In this document: positions 39,740-54,265 of the stretch, in pieces
Layout: each line of letters starts with the position of its first letter
How positions within the stretch are numbered: position 1 is the first letter of the stretch
Origin: Coriaria nepalensis
Taxonomy: Eukaryota; Streptophyta; Magnoliopsida; Cucurbitales; Coriariaceae
Direction of reading: 5' to 3'
Assembly: GCA_027186245.1 (NCBI GenBank)
Contig: CP114481.1
Coordinates: 50,003,501-50,067,500 of the forward strand
DNA: 64,000 bases
The notes under the pieces: model-generated
The model's database searches: none
The model's input: only the letters and a program-made list of their open reading frames with translations
Told to the model about the DNA's origin: nothing
Position numbers and translations under genes: made by a program

Positions 39740-41450
39740 CCTACAAAAACAAGTTTTGTGCATAACTTGCAAATGATCATTCCAAGGAAAGTGTGCATTC
39801 ATTTAACCTTAAAATCATTTCAATCGGTCATTTCATGTAAATATCATATATCAAAGCAATTCGAACGAATTCTATTTTTGCACTACATACACCACTTTTG
39901 TGCATAACTTGCGAATGATCATTGCAAGGAAAGTGGGCATTCGTTTACCCTTAAAATCATTTCAATGAGTGATTTCAAGTCAATAACTTTTTTCAAAGCA
40001 ATTCGAACGAATTCTATTTTTGCACTACAAAAACATGTTTTGTGCATAACTTGCAAATGATCATTCCAAGGAAAGTGTGCATTCATGTAACCTTAAAATC
40101 ATTTCAATCAGTCATTTCAAGTAAATATCATATTTCAAAGCAATTCGAACGAATTTTATTTTTGCACTACAAACACAAGTTTTGTGCATAACTTGCAAAT
40201 GATCATTGGAAGGAAAGTGTGCATTCTTTTAACCTTAAAATCATTTCAATGAGTCATTTCAAGTGAATAAATTATTTCAAAGCAAGTCGAACGAATTCTA
40301 GTTTTCCACTACAAACACAACTTTTGTGCATAACTTGCAAATGATCATTGCAAGGAAAGTGTCCATTCGTTTAAAATTAAAATCATTTCAATGAGTCATT
40401 TCAAGTCAATAACTTATTTCAAAGCAAGTCGAAAGAATTCTAGTTTTGCACTACAGACCCAACTTCTGTGCATAACTGGCAAATGATCATTGCAAGTAAA
40501 GTGTGCATTCGTTTAACCTTAAAATCATTTCAATGAGTCATTTAAAGTCAATCACTAATTTCAAAGCAAGTCGAACGAATTCTAGATTTCCACTACAAAC
40601 ACAACTTTTGTGGACAACTTGCAAATGATCATTGCAAGGAAAGTGTGCATTCGTTTAAAATTAAAATCATTTCAATGAGTCATTTCAAGTCAATAACTTA
40701 TTTCAAAGCAAGTCGAACGAATTCTAGTTTTGCACTAAAGACACAACTTTTGTGCATAACTTGCAAATGATCATTGCAAGGAAAGTGTGCATTCGTTTAA
40801 CCTTAAAATCATTTCAATGAGTCATTTCAAGTCAATAACCAATTTCAAAGCAATTCGAACGAATTCTAGTTTTGCACTACAGACACAACTTTTGTGCATA
40901 ACTTGGAAATGACCATTGCAAGGAAAGTGTGCATTCGTTTAACCTGAAAATCATTTCAATGAGTCATTTCAGGTCAATAACTAATTTCAAAGCAATTCGA
41001 ACGAATTCTATTTTTGCCCTACAAACACAAGTTTTGTGCATAACTTGCAAATGATCATTGCAAGGAAAGTGTGCATTCGTTTAACCTTAAAATCATTTCA
41101 ATGAGTCATTTCAAGTCAATAACTAATTTCAAAGCAATTCGAACGAATTCTATTTTTGCACTACAAAAACATGTTTTGTGCATAACTTGCAAATGATCAT
41201 TCCAAGGAAAGTGTGCATTCATGTAACCTTAAAATCATTTCAATCAGTCATTTCAAGTAAATATCATATTTCAAAGCAATTCGAACGAATTTTATTTTTG
41301 CACTACAAACACAAGTTTTGTGCATAACTTGCAAATGATCATTGGAAGGAAAGTGTGCATTCTTTTAACCTTAAAATCATTTCAATGAGTCATTTCAAGT
41401 GAATAAATTATTTCAAAGCAAGTCGAACGAATTCTAGTTTTCCACTACAA
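39740..41450 (+). repeat. 8-unit (1136-bp) repeat block
   Basis: ATTCATGTAACC at 40081 and 41217 are 1136 bp (8 units) apart. The following units share GATCATTGGAAGG (about 40201 and 41337) and AAGTGAATAAATTATTTC in the same order. The interval also introduces ACAAAAACATGTTTTG units, which are typical of everything to the right and rare to the left. Confidence 0.82.
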
Positions 41451-41504
41451 ACACAACTTTTGTGCATAACTTGCAAATGATCATTGCAAGGAAAGTGTAT
41501 ATTC

Positions 41505-43920
41505 CTTTAACCATAAAATCATTTCAATGAGTCATTTCAAGTCAATAACTTATTTCAAAGCAATTCGAACGAATTCTATTTTTGCACTACAAAAACATGT
41601 TTTGTGCATAACTTGCAAATGATCATTCCAAGGAAAGTGTGCATTCATTTAACCTTAAAATCATTTCAATCAGTTATTTCAAGTAAATATCATATTTCAA
41701 AGCAATTCGAACGAATTCTATTTTTGCACTCCAAACACAACTTTTGTGCATAACTGGCAAATGATCATTGCAAGGAAAGTGTGCATTCGTTTGACCTTAA
41801 AATCATTTCAATCAGTCATTTTAAGTCAATAACTTATTTCGAAGCAATTCGAACGAATTCTATTTTTGCACTACAGACACAAGTTTTGTGCATAACTTGT
41901 AAATGATCATTGCAAGGAAAGTGTGTGTTCGTTTAACCAGAAAATCATTTCAATGAGTCACTTCAAGTCAATATCATATTTCAAAGCAATTCGAACGAAT
42001 TCTATTTTTGCACTACAAAAACATGTTTTGTGCGTAACTTGCAAATGATCATTCCAAGGAAAGTGTGCATTCATTTAACCTTAAAATCATTTCAATCAGT
42101 CATTTCAAGTAAATATCATATTTGAAAGCAATTCGAACGAATTTTATTTTTGCACTACAAACACAAGTTTTGTGCATAACTTGCAAATGATCATTGCAAG
42201 GAAAGTGTGCATTCGTTTGACCTTAAAATCATTTCAATCAGTCATTTTAAGTCAATAACTTATTTCAAAGCAGTTCGAACCAATTCTATTTTTGCACTAC
42301 AGACACAAGATTTGTGCATAACTTGTAAATGATCATTGCAAGGAAAGTGTGTATTCGTTTAACCAGAAAATCATCTCAATGAGTCACTGCAAGTCAATAT
42401 CATATTTCAAAGCAATTCGAACGAATTCTATTTTTGTACTACAAAAACATGTTTTGTGCGTAACTTGCAAATGATCATTCCAAGGAAAGTGTGCATTCAT
42501 TTAACCTTAAAATCATTTCAATCAGTCATTTCAAGTAAATATCATATTTCAAAGCAATTCGAACGAATTTTATTTTTGCACTCCAAACACAAGTTTTGTG
42601 CATAACTTGCAAATGATCATTGCAAGGAAAGTGTGCATTCGTTTGACCTTAAAATCATTTCAATCAGTCATTTTAAGTCAATAACTTATTTCAAAGCAGT
42701 TCGAACGAATTCTATTTTTGCACTACAGACACAAGTTTTGTGCATAACTTGTAAATGATCATTGCAAGGAAAGTGTGTATTCGTTTAACCAGAAAATCAT
42801 TTCAATGAGTCACTTCAAGTCAATATCATATTTCAAAGCAATTCGAACGAATTCTATTTTTGCACTACAAAAACATGTTTTGTGCGTAACTTGCAAATGA
42901 TCATTCCAAGGAAAGTGTGCATTCATTTAACCTTAAAATCATTTCAATCAGTCATTTCAAGTAAATATCATATTTCAAAGCAATTCGAACGATATTTATT
43001 TTTGCACTACAAACTCAAGTTTTGTGCATAACTTGCAAATGATCATTGCAAGGAAAGTGTGCATTCGTTTGACCTTAAAATCATTTCAATCAGTCATTTT
43101 AAGTCAATAACTTATTTCAAAGCAGTTCGAACGAATTCTATTTTTGCACTACAGACACAAGTTTTGTGCATAACTTGTAAATGATCATTGCAAGGAAAGT
43201 GTATATTCCTTTAACCATAAAATCATTTCAATGAGTCATTTCAAGTCAATAACTTATTTCAAAGCAATTCGAACGAATTCTATTTTTGCACTACAAAAAC
43301 ATGTTTTGTGCATAACTTGCAAATGATCATTCCAAGGAAAGTGTGCATTCATTTAACCTTAAAATCATTTCAATCAGTTATTTCAAGTAAATATCATATT
43401 TCAAAGCAATTCGAACGAATTCTATTTTTGCACTCCAAACACAACTTTTGTGCATAACTGGCAAATGATCATTGCAAGGAAAGTGTGCATTCGTTTGACC
43501 TTAAAATCATTTCAATCAGTCATTTTAAGTCAATAACTTATTTCGAAGCAATTCGAACGAATTCTATTTTTGCACTACAGACACAAGTTTTGTGCATAAC
43601 TTGTAAATGATCATTGCAAGGAAAGTGTGTATTCGTTTAACCATAAAATCATTTCAATGAGTCATTTCAAGTCAATATCATATTTCAAAGCAATTCGAAC
43701 GAATTCTATTTTTGCACTACAAAAACATGTTTTGTGCATAACTTGCAAATGATCATTCCAAGGAAAGTGTGCATTCATTTAACCTTAAAATCATTTCAAT
43801 CAGTCATTTCAAGTAAATATCATATTTCAAAGCAATTCGAACGAATTCTATTTTTGCACTAGAAACACAACTTTTGTGCATAACTTGCAAATGATCATTG
43901 CAAGGAAAGTGTGCATTCTT
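41505..43920 (+). repeat. Regular trimer (426-bp) higher-order run
   Basis: The position that reads GTTTAACCAG, GTTTAACCAT or CTTTAACCAT recurs at 41505, 41931, 42357, 42783, 43209 and 43635, each 426 bp (3 units) apart. Each trimer has: a unit with CATAACTTGTAAATG and GTGTATTCG; a unit with ACAAAAACATGTTTTG, ATTCCAAGG and TAAATATCATATTTC; and a unit with GTTTGACC and CAGTCATTTTAAG. First and fifth copies share the CTTTAACCATAAAATC form (attcct at 41501 and 43205, 1704 bp apart), so a 12-unit duplication overlies the trimer. Confidence 0.88.
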
Positions 43921-44100
43921 TTAACCTTAAAATCCTTTCAATGAGTCATTTCAAGTCAATAAATTATTTCAAAGCAAGTCGAACGAATTCTAGTTTTCCA
44001 CTACAAACACAACTTTTATGCATAACTTGCAAATGATCATTGCAAGGAAAGTGTGCATTCGTTTAAAATTAAAATCATTTCAATGAGTCATTTCAAGTCA

Positions 44101-47100
44101 ATAACTTATTTCGAAGCAAGTCGAAAGAATTCTAGTTTTGCACTACAGACCCAACTTTTGTGCATAACTGGCAAATGGTCATTGCAAGGAAAGTGTGCAT
44201 TCGTTTGACCTTAAAATCATTTCAATAAGTCATTTCAAGTCAATCACTAATTTCAAAGCAATTCGAACGAATTCTATTTTTGCACTACAAACACAACTTT
44301 TGTGCATAACATGCAAATGATCATTCCAAAGAAAGTGTGCATTCATTTAACCTTAAAATCATTTCAATCAATCATTCTAAGTAAATATCATATTTCAAAG
44401 CAATTCGAACGAATTTTATTTTTGCACTACAAACAGAAGTTTTGTGCATAACTTGCAAATGATCATTGCAAGGAAAGTGTGCATTCGTTTAACCTTAAAA
44501 TCATTTCAATGAGTCATTTCTTGGTAATAACATATTTCAAAACAATTCGAACGAAGTCTATTTTTGCACTACAAACACAAGTTTTGTGCATAACTTCCAC
44601 ATGATCATTGCAAGGAAATTTTGCATTCGTTTAACCTTAAAATCATTTCAATCAGTCATTTTAAGTCAATAACTTATTTCAAAGCAATTCGAACGAATTC
44701 TATTTTTGCACTACAAACACAACTTTTGTGCATAGCTTGCAAATGATCAATGCAAGGAAAGTGTGTATTCGTTTAAAATTAAAATCTTTTCAATGAGTCA
44801 TTTCAAGTAAATAACTTATTTCAAAGCAAGTCGAACGAATTCTTGTTTTGCACTACAGACACAACTTTTGTGCATAACTTGCAAATGATCATTGCAAGGA
44901 AAGTGTGCATTCGTTTAACCTTAAAATCATTTCAATGAGTCATTTCAAGTCAATAAATTATTTCAAAGGAAGTCGAACGAATTCTATTTTCGTACTACAG
45001 ACACAAGTTTTGTGCATAACTTGCAAATGATCATTGCAAGGAAAGTGTGCATTCGTTTAAAATTAAAATCATTTCAATGAGTCATTTCAAGTCAATAACT
45101 TATTTCAAAGCAAGTCGAAAGAATTCTAGTTTTGCACTACAGACCCAACTTTTGTGCATAACTGGCAAATGGTCATTGCAAGGAAAGTGTGCATTCGTTT
45201 GACCTTAAAATCATTTCAATGAGTCATTTCAAGTCAATCACTAATTTCAAAGCAATTCGAACGAATTCTATTTTTGCACTACAAACACAACTTTTGTGCG
45301 TAACATGCAAATGATCATTCCAAAGAAAGTGTGCATTCATTTAACCTTAAAATCATTTCAATCAATCATTCTAAGTAAATATCATATTTCAAAGCAATTC
45401 GAACGAATTTTATTTTTGCACTACAAACACAACTTTTGTGCATAACTGGCAAATGATATTTGCAAGGAAAGTGTGCATTCGTTTGACCTTAAAATCATTT
45501 CAATCAGTCATTTTAAGTCAATAACTTATTTCAAAGCAGTTCGAACGAATTCTATTTTTGCACTACAGACACAAGTTTTGTGCATAACTTGCAAATGATC
45601 ATTGCAAGGAAAGTGTGCATTCGTTTAAAATTAAAATCATTTCAATGAGTCATTTCAAGTCAATAACTTATTTCAAAGCAAGTCGAAAGAATTCTAGTTT
45701 TGCACTACAGACCCAACTTTTGTGCATAACTGGCAAATGGTCATTGCAAGGAAAGTGTGCATTCGTTTAACCTTAAAATCATTTCAATGAGTCATTTCAA
45801 GTCAATCACTAATTTCAAAGCAATTCGAACGAATTCTATTTTTGCACTACAAACACAAATTTTGTGAGTAATTTGCAAATAATCATAGCAAGGAAAGTGT
45901 GCATTCGTTTAACCTTAAAATCATTTCAATGAGTCATTTCAGGTTAATAACATATTTCAAAACAATTCGAACGAAGTCTATTTTTGCACTACAAACACAA
46001 GTTTTGTGCATAACTTCCACATGATCATTGCAAGGAAGGTATGCATTCGTTTAACCTTAAAATCATTTCAATCAGTCATTTTAAGTCAATAACTTATTTC
46101 AAAGCAATTCGAACGAATTCTATTTTTGCACTACAAACACAACTTTTGTGCATAGCCTGCAAATGATCAATGCAAGGAAAGTGTGCATTCGTTTAAATTT
46201 AAAATCATTTCAATGGGTCATTTCAAGTAAATAACTTATTTCAAAGCAAGTCGAACGAATTCTAGTTTTGCACTACAGACACAACTTTTGTGCATAACTT
46301 GCAAATGATCATTGCAAGGAAAGTGTGCATTCATTTAACCTTAAAATCATTTCTATGAGTCATTTCAAGTCAATAAATTATTTCAACCCAAGTCGAACGA
46401 ATTCTAGTTTTCCACTACAAACACAACTTTGGTGCATAACTTGCAAATGATCATTGCAAGGAAAGTGTGCATTCGTTTAAAATTAAAATCATTTCAATGA
46501 GTCATTTCAAGTCAATAACTTATTTCAAAGCAAGTCGAAAGAATTCTAGTTTTGCACTACAGACCCAACTTTTGTGCATAACTGGCAAATGGTCATTGCA
46601 AGGAAAGTGTGCATTCGTTTAACCTTAAAATCATTTCAATGAGTCATTTCAAGTCAATCACTAATTTCAAAGCAATTCGAACGAATTCTATTTTTGCACT
46701 ACAAACACAAATTTTGTGAGTAATTTGCAAATAATCATAGCAAGGAAAGTGTGCATTCGTTTAACCCTAAAATCATTTCAATGAGTCATTTCACGTTAAT
46801 AACATATTTCAAAACAATTCGAACGAAGTCTATTTTTGCACTACAAACACAAGTTTTGTGCATAACTTCCACATGATCATTGCAAGGAAGGTATGCATTC
46901 GTTTAACCTTAAAATCATTTCAATCAGTCATTTCAAGTCAATAACTTATTTCAAAGCAATTCGAACGAATTCTATTTTTGCACTACAAACACAACTTTTG
47001 TGCATAGCCTGCAAATGATCAATGCAAGGAAAGTGTGCATTCGTTTAAATTTAAAATCATTTCAATGGGTCATTTCAAGTAAATAACTTATTTCAAAGCA

Positions 47101-48500
47101 AGTCGAACGAATTCTAGTTTTGCACTACAGACACAACTTTTGTGCATAACTTGCAAATGATCATTGCAAGGAAAGTGTGCATTCGTTTAAAATTAAAATC
47201 ATTTCAATGAGTCATTTCAAGTCAATAACTTATTTCAAAGCAAGTCGAAAGAATTCTAGTTTTGCACTACAGACCCAACTTTTGTGCATAACTGGCAAAG
47301 GGTCATTGCAAGGAAAGTGTGCATTCGTTTAACCTTAAAATCATTTCAATGATTCATTTCAAGTCAATCACTATTTTCAAAGCAATTCGAACGAATTCTA
47401 TTTTTGCACTACAAACACAACTTTTGTGCATAACTTGCGAAGGATCATTCCAAAGAAAGTGTGCATTCATTTAACCTTAAAATCATTTCAATCAGTCATT
47501 CAAAGTAAATATCATATTTCAAAGCAATTCGAACGAATTTTATTTTTGCACTACAAACACAAGTTTAGTGCATAACTTGCAAATGATCATTGCAAGGAAA
47601 GTGTGCATTCGTTTGACCTTAAAATCATTTCAATCAGTCATTTTAAGTCAATAACTTATTTCAAAGCAATTCGAACGAATTCTATATTTGCACTACAGAC
47701 ACAAGTTTTGTGCATAACTTGTAAATGATCATTGCAAGGAAAGTGTGTATTCGTTTAACCATAAAATCATTTCAATGAGTCATTTCAAGTCAATATCATA
47801 TTTCAAAGCAATTCGAACGAATTCTCTTTTTGCACTACAAACACAACTTTTGTGAGTAATTTGCAAATAATCATAGCAACGAAAGTGTGCATTCGTTTAA
47901 CCTTAAAATCATTTCAATGAGTCATTTCAGATTAATAACATATTTCAAAACAATTCGAACGAAGTCTATTTTTGCACTACAAACACAAGTTTTGTGCATA
48001 ACTTCCACATGATCATTGCAAGGAAAGTATGCATTCGTTTAACCTTAAAATCATTTCAATCAGTCATTTTAAGTCGATAACTTATTTCAAAGCAATTCGA
48101 ACGAATTCTATTTTTGCACTACAAACACAACTTTTGTGCATAGCTTGCAAATGATCAATGCAAGGAAAGTGTGCATTCGTTTAAAATTAAAATCATTTCA
48201 ATGAGTCATTTCAAGTCAATAACTTATTTCAAAGCAAGTCGAAAGAATTCTAGTTTTGCACTACAGACCCAACTTTTGTGCATAACTGGCAAATGGTCAT
48301 TGCAAGGAAAGTGTGCATTCGTTTGACCTTAAAATCATTTCAATGAGTCATTTCAAGTCAATCACTAATTTCAAAGCAATTCGAACGAATTCTATTTTTG
48401 CACTACAAACACAACTTTTGTGCATAACATGCAAATGATCATTCCAAAGAAAGTGTGCATTCATTTGACCTTAAAATCATTTCAATCAGTCATTTTAAGT
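44101..48500 (+). repeat. Domain I: blocks marked by CAGACCCAAC and ACTGGCAAATGG
   Basis: CAGACCCAAC starts units at 44146, 45140, 45708, 46560, 47270 and 48264, with spacings of 7, 4, 6, 5 and 7 units. The clearest pair is the 6-mer: GAGTAATTTGC near 45867 and 46719, and CATAGCCTGC at 46151 and 47003, both 852 bp apart. The varying spacing suggests repeated gain and loss of one to three units between marker units. No gene was seen. Confidence 0.82.
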
Positions 48501-49300
48501 CAATAACTTATTTCAAAGCAGTTCGAACGAATTCTATTTTTGCACTACAGACACAACTTTTGTGCATAACTTGCAAATGATCATTGCAAGGAAAGTGTGC
48601 ATTCGTTTAACCATAAAAACATTTCAATGAGTCATTTCAAGTCAATAACATATTTCAAAGCAATTCGAACGAATTCTATTTTCGCACTACAAACACAAGT
48701 TTTGTGCATAACTTGCAAATGATCATTGCAAGGAAAGTGTGCATTCGTTTAACCTGAAAATCATTTCAATGAGTCATTTAAGTCAATAACTAATTTCAAA
48801 GCAATTCGAACGAATTCTATTTTTGCACTACAAACACAAGTTTTGTGCATAACTTGCAAATGATCATTGCAAGGAAAGTGTGCATTCGTTTAACCTTAAA
48901 ATCATTTCAATCAGTCATTTCAAGTCAATAACTAATTTCAAAGCAATTCGAAAGAATTCTATTTTTGCACTACAAAAACATGTTTTGTGCATAACTTGCA
49001 AATGATCATTCGACGGAAAGTGTGCATTCATTTAACCTTAAAATCATTTCAATCAGTCATTTCAAGTAAATATCATATTTCAAAGCAATTCGAACGAATT
49101 CTATTTTTGCACTACACACACAACTTTTGTGCATAACTTGCAAATGATCATTGCAAGGAAAGTGTGCATTCGTTTAACCTTAAAATCATTTCAATGAGTC
49201 ATTTCAAGTCAATAACTTATTTCAAAATAAGTCGAACGAATTCTAGTTTTGCACCACAGACACAAGTTTTGTGCATAACTTGCAAATGATCATTGCAAGG
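48400..49300 (+). repeat. 16-unit-offset duplication, left copy (partner about 50672-51572)
   Basis: CCATAAAAACATTTC is at 48611 and 50882 (2271 bp, 16 units minus the local deletion at 48776). CGAAAGAATTC (48951/51223) and GCACCACAGAC (49251/51523) are 2272 bp apart. The order of unit types is the same. Boundaries are approximate. Confidence 0.83.
48690..48830 (+). repeat. 141-bp unit, C lost in TCATTTCAAG
   Basis: GAGTCATTTCAAGTC reads GAGTCATTTAAGTC at about 48773-48786. The partner unit 16 units to the right keeps the base, so the loss came after that duplication, or the right-hand copy is ancestral. Confidence 0.92.
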
Positions 49301-49829
49301 AAAGTGTGCATTCGTTTAACCTTAAAATCATTTCAATGAGTCATTTCAAGTCATTAACTTATTTCAAAGCAAGTCGATAGAATTCTAGTTTTGCACTAAA
49401 GACCCAACTTTTGTGCATAACTGGCAAATGATCATTGCAAGGAAAGTGTGCATTCGTTTCACCTTAAAATCATTTCAATGAGTCATTTCAAGTGAATCAC
49501 TAATTTCAAAGCAATTCGAACGAATTCTATTTTTGCACTACAAACAGAACTTTTGTGCATAACTTGCAAATGATCATTGCAAGGAAAGTCTGCATTTGTT
49601 TAACCTTAAAATCATTTCAATGAGTCATTTCAAGTCAATAAATTATTTCAAAGCAAGTCGAACGAATTCTATTTTTGCACTACAAAAACATGTTTTGTGC
49701 ATAACTTGCAAATGATCATTCCAAGGAAAGTGTGCATTCATTTAACCTTAAAATCATTTCAATCAGTCATTTCAAGTCAATATCATATTTCAAAGCAATT
49801 CGAACGAATTTTGTTTTTGCACTAGAAAC

Positions 49830-50400
49830 ACAACTTTTGTGAATAATTTGCAAATAATCATAGCAAGGAAAGTGTGCATTCGTTTAACCTTAAAATCATT
49901 TCAATGAGTCATTTCAGATCAATAACATATTTCCAAGCAATTCGAACGAAGTCTACTTTTGCACTACAAACACAAGTTTTGTGCATAACTTCCACATGAT
50001 CATTGCAAGGAAAGTGTGCATTCGTTTAACCTTAAAATCATTTCAATCAGTCATTTCAAGTCAATATCATATTTCAAAGCAATTCGAACGAATTTTGTTT
50101 TTGCACTAGAAACACAACTTTTGTGAATAATTTGCAAATAATCATAGCAAGGAAAGTGTGCATTCGTTTAACCTTAAAATCATTTCAATGAGTCATTTCA
50201 GATCAATAACATATTTCCAAGCAATTCGAACGAAGTCTACTTTTGCACTACAAACACAAGTTTTGTGCATAACTTCCACATGATCATTGCAAGGAAAGTG
50301 TGCATTCGTTTAACCTTAAAATCATTTCAATCAGTCATTTTAAGTCAATAACTTATTTCAAAGCAATTCGAACGAATTCTATTTTTGCACTACAAACACA
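49830..50400 (+). repeat. Tandem dimer (284-bp) with GAATAATTTGC and ATTTCCAAGC
   Basis: TTCCAAGC occurs at 49931 and 50215, 284 bp apart, within matching pairs of units (GTGAATAATTTGC then CTTCCACATG). The same dimer type recurs with TTCCAAGC at 52345 and 53907, 15 and 11 units further on. Confidence 0.85.
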
Positions 50401-51620
50401 ACTTTTGTGCATAACTTGCAAATGATCATTACAAGGAAAGTGTGCATTCGTTTGACCTTAAAATCATTTCAATCAGTCATTTTAAGTAACTAACTTATTT
50501 CAAAGCAATTCGAACGAATTCTATTTTTGCACTACAGACACAAGTTTTGTGCATAACTTGTTAATGATCATTGCACGGAAAGTGTGTATTCTTTTAACCT
50601 TAAAATCATTTCAATCAGTCATTTCAAGTAAATATCATATTTCAAAGCAATTCGAACGAATTCTATTTTTGCACTACAAACACAACTTTTGTGCATAACA
50701 TGCAAATGATCATTCCAAAGAAAGTGTGCATTCATTTGACCTTAAAATCATTTCAATCAGTCATTTTAAGTCAATAACTTATTTCAAAGCAGTTCGAACG
50801 AATTCTATTTTTGCACTACAGACACAACTTTTGTGCATAACTCGCAAATGATCATTGCAAGGAAAGTGTGCATTCGTTTAACCATAAAAACATTTCAATG
50901 AGTCATTTCAAGTCAATAACATATTTCAAAGCAATTCGAACGAATTCTATTTTCGCACTACAAACACAAGTTTTGTGCATAACTTGCAAATGATCATTGC
51001 AAGGAAAGTGTGCATTCGTTTAACCTGAAAATCATTTCAATGAGTCATTTCAAGTCAATAACTAATTTCAAAGCAATTCGAACGAATTCTATTTTTGCAC
51101 TACAAACACAAGTTTTGTGCATAACTTGCAAATGATCATTGCAAGGAAAGTGTGCATTCGTTTAACCTTAAAATCATTTCAATCAGTCATTTCAAGTCAA
51201 TAACTAATTTCAAAGCAATTCGAAAGAATTCTATTTTTGCACTACAAAAACATGTTTTGTGCATAACTTGCAAATGATCATTCGAAGGAAAGTGTGCATT
51301 CATTTAACCTTAAAATCATTTCAATCAGTCATTTCAAGTAAATATCATATTTCAAAGCAATTCGAACGAATTCTATTTTTGCACTACACACACAACTTTT
51401 GTGCATAACTTGCAAATGATCATTGCAAGGAAAGTGTGCATTCGTTTAACCTTAAAATCATTTCAATGAGTCATTTCAAGTCAATAACTTATTTCAAAGC
51501 AAGTCGAACGAATTCTAGTTTTGCACCACAGACACAAGTTTTGTGCATAACTTGCAAATGATCATTGCAAGGAAAGTGTGCATTCGTTTAACCTTAAAAT
51601 CATTTCAATGAGTCATTTCA
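50290..51620 (+). repeat. 28-unit-offset duplication, left copy
   Basis: This stretch of about 1.3 kb is repeated at 54266-55596, 3976 bp (28 units) later. Anchors are AGTAACTAAC (50485/54461), CCATAAAAAC (50882/54858) and AAAGAATTCT (51223/55199). By eye I found only isolated differences, for example GAAAGTGTG versus GAAACTGTG near 54983. The low divergence implies a recent event. Confidence 0.87.
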
Positions 51621-51640
51621 AGTCAATAACTTATTTCAAA
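51100..51640 (+). repeat. 9-unit-offset copy (partner about 52378-52918)
   Basis: AAAGAATTCT at 51223 and 52501 is 1278 bp (9 units) apart, and the surrounding order (CATTCGAAGG, ACACACACAAC, GCACCACAGAC, AAATAAGTCG) is kept. The segment therefore exists at least four times between 48.9 and 55.6 kb. Confidence 0.83.
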
Positions 51641-54265
51641 ATAAGTCGAACGAATTCTAGTTTTGCACCACAGACACAAGTTTTGTGCATAACTTGCAAA
51701 TGATCATTGCAAGGAAAGTGTGCATTCGTTTAACCTTAAAATCATTTCAATGAGTCATTTCAGGTCAATAACATATTTCAAAGCAATTCGAACGAAGTCT
51801 ATTTTTGCACTACAAACACAAGTTTTGTGCATAACTTGCGAATGATCATTCCAAAGAAAGTGTGCATTCATTTAACCTTAAAATCATTTCAATCAGTCAT
51901 TTCAAGTCAATATCATATTTCAAAGCAATTCGAACGAATTTTGTTTTTGCACTAGAAACACAACTTTTGTGAATAATTTGCAAATAATCATAGCAAGGAA
52001 AGTGTGCATACGTTTAACCTTAAAATCATTTCAATGAGTCATTTCAGGTCAATAACATATTTCAAAGCAATTCGAACGAAGTCTATTTTTGCACTACAAA
52101 CACAAGTTTTGTGCATAACTTGCGAATGATCATTCCAAAGAAAGTGTGCATTCATTTAACCTTAAAATCATTTCAATCAGTCATTTCAAGTCAATATCAT
52201 ATTTCAAAGCAATTCGAACGAATTTTGTTTTTGCACTAGAAACACAACTTTTGTGAATAATTTGCAAATAATCATAGCAAGGAAAGTGTGCATTCGTTTA
52301 ACCTTAAAATCATTTCAATGAGTCATTTCAGATCAATAACATATTTCCAAGCAATTCGAACGAAGTCTACTTTTGCACTACAAACACAAGTTTTGTGCAT
52401 AACTTGCAAATGATCATTACAAGGAAAGTGTGCATTCGTTTAACCTTAAAATCATTTCAATCAGTCATTTCAAGTCAATAACTAATTTCAAAGCAATTCG
52501 AAAGAATTCTATTTTTGCACTACAAAAACATGTTTTGTGCATAACTTGCAAATGATCATTCGAAGGAAAGTGTGCATTCATTTAACCTTAAAATCATTTC
52601 AATCAGTCATTTCAAGTAAATATCATATTTCAAAGCAATTCGAACGAATTCTATTTTTGCACTACACACACAACTTTTGTGCATAACTTGCAAATGATCA
52701 TTGCAAGGAAAGTGTGCATTCGTTTAACCTTAAAATCATTTCAATGAGTCATTTCAAGTCAATAACTTATTTCAAAGCAAGTCGAACGAATTCTAGTTTT
52801 GCACCACAGACACAAGTTTTGTGCATAACTTGCAAATGATCATTGCAAGGAAAGTGTGCATTCGTTTAACCTTAAAATCATTTCAATGAGTCATTTCAAG
52901 TCAATAACTTATTTCAAAATAAGTCGAACGAATTCTAGTTTTGCACCACAGACACAAGTTTTGTGCATAACTTGCAAATGATCATTGCAAGGAAAGTGTG
53001 CATTCGTTTAACCTTAAAATCATTTCAATGAGTCATTTCAAGTCATTAACTTATTTCAAAGCAAGTCGATAGAATTCTAGTTTTGCACTAAAGACCCAAC
53101 TTTTGTGCATAACTGGCAAATGATCATTGCAAGGAAAGTGTGCATTCGTTTCACCTTAAAATCATTTCAATGAGTCATTTCAAGTGAATCACTAATTTCA
53201 AAGCAATTCGAACGAATTCTATTTTTGCACTACAAACAGAACTTTCGTGCATAACTTGCAAATGATCATTGCAAGGAAAGTCTGCATTTGTTTAACCTTA
53301 AAATCATTTCAATGAGTCATTTCAAGTCAATAAATTATTTCAAAGAAAGTCGAACGAATTCTATTTTTGCACTACAAAAACATGTTTTGTGCATAACTTG
53401 CAAATGATCATTCCAAGGAAAGTGTGCATTCATTTAACCTTAAAATCATTTCAATCAGTCATTTCAAGTAAATATCATATTTCAAAGCAATTCGAACGAA
53501 TTCTATTTTTGCACTACAAACACAACTTTTGTGAATAATTTGCAAATAATCATAGCAAGGAAAGTGTGCATACGTTTAACCTTAAAATCATTTCAATGAG
53601 TCATTTCAGGTCAATAACATATTTCAAAGCAATTCGAACGAAGTCTATTTTTGCACTACAAACACAAGTTTTGTGCATAACTTGCGAATGATCATTCCAA
53701 AGAAAGTGTGCATTCATTTAACCTTAAAATCATTTCAATCAGTCATTTCAAGTCAATATCATATTTCAAAGCAATTCGAACGAATTTTGTTTTTGCACTA
53801 GAAACACAACTTTTGTGAATAATTTGCAAATAATCATAGCAAGGAAAGTGTGCATTCGTTTAACCTTAAAATCATTTCAATGAGTCATTTCAGATCAATA
53901 ACATATTTCCAAGCAATTCGAACGAAGTCTACTTTTGCACTACAAACACAAGTTTTGTGCATAACTTCCACATGATCATTGCAAGGAAAGTCTGCATTTG
54001 TTTAACCTTAAAATCATTTCAATGAGTCATTTCAAGTCAATAAATTATTTCAAAGCAAGTCGAACGAATTCTATTTTTGCACTACAAAAACATGTTTTGT
54101 GCATAACTTGCAAATGATCATTCCAAGGAAAGTGTGCATTCATTTAACCTTAAAATCATTTCAATCAGTCATTTCAAGTAAATATCATATTTCAAAGCAA
54201 TTCGAACGAATTCTATTTTTGCACTACAAACACAACTTTTGTGAATAATTTGCAAATAATCATAG
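51640..54265 (+). repeat. Satellite between the 28-unit copies
   Basis: This is made of units also present elsewhere in the domain: GCGAATGATCATTCCAAAG units near 51838, 52126 and 53690, GTGAATAATTTGC/TTCCAAGC pairs, and a TCATTAACTT/GTCGATAG segment at 53043 that matches 49351 (26 units left) and 55599 (18 units right). No gene or unique sequence was found. Confidence 0.8.
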
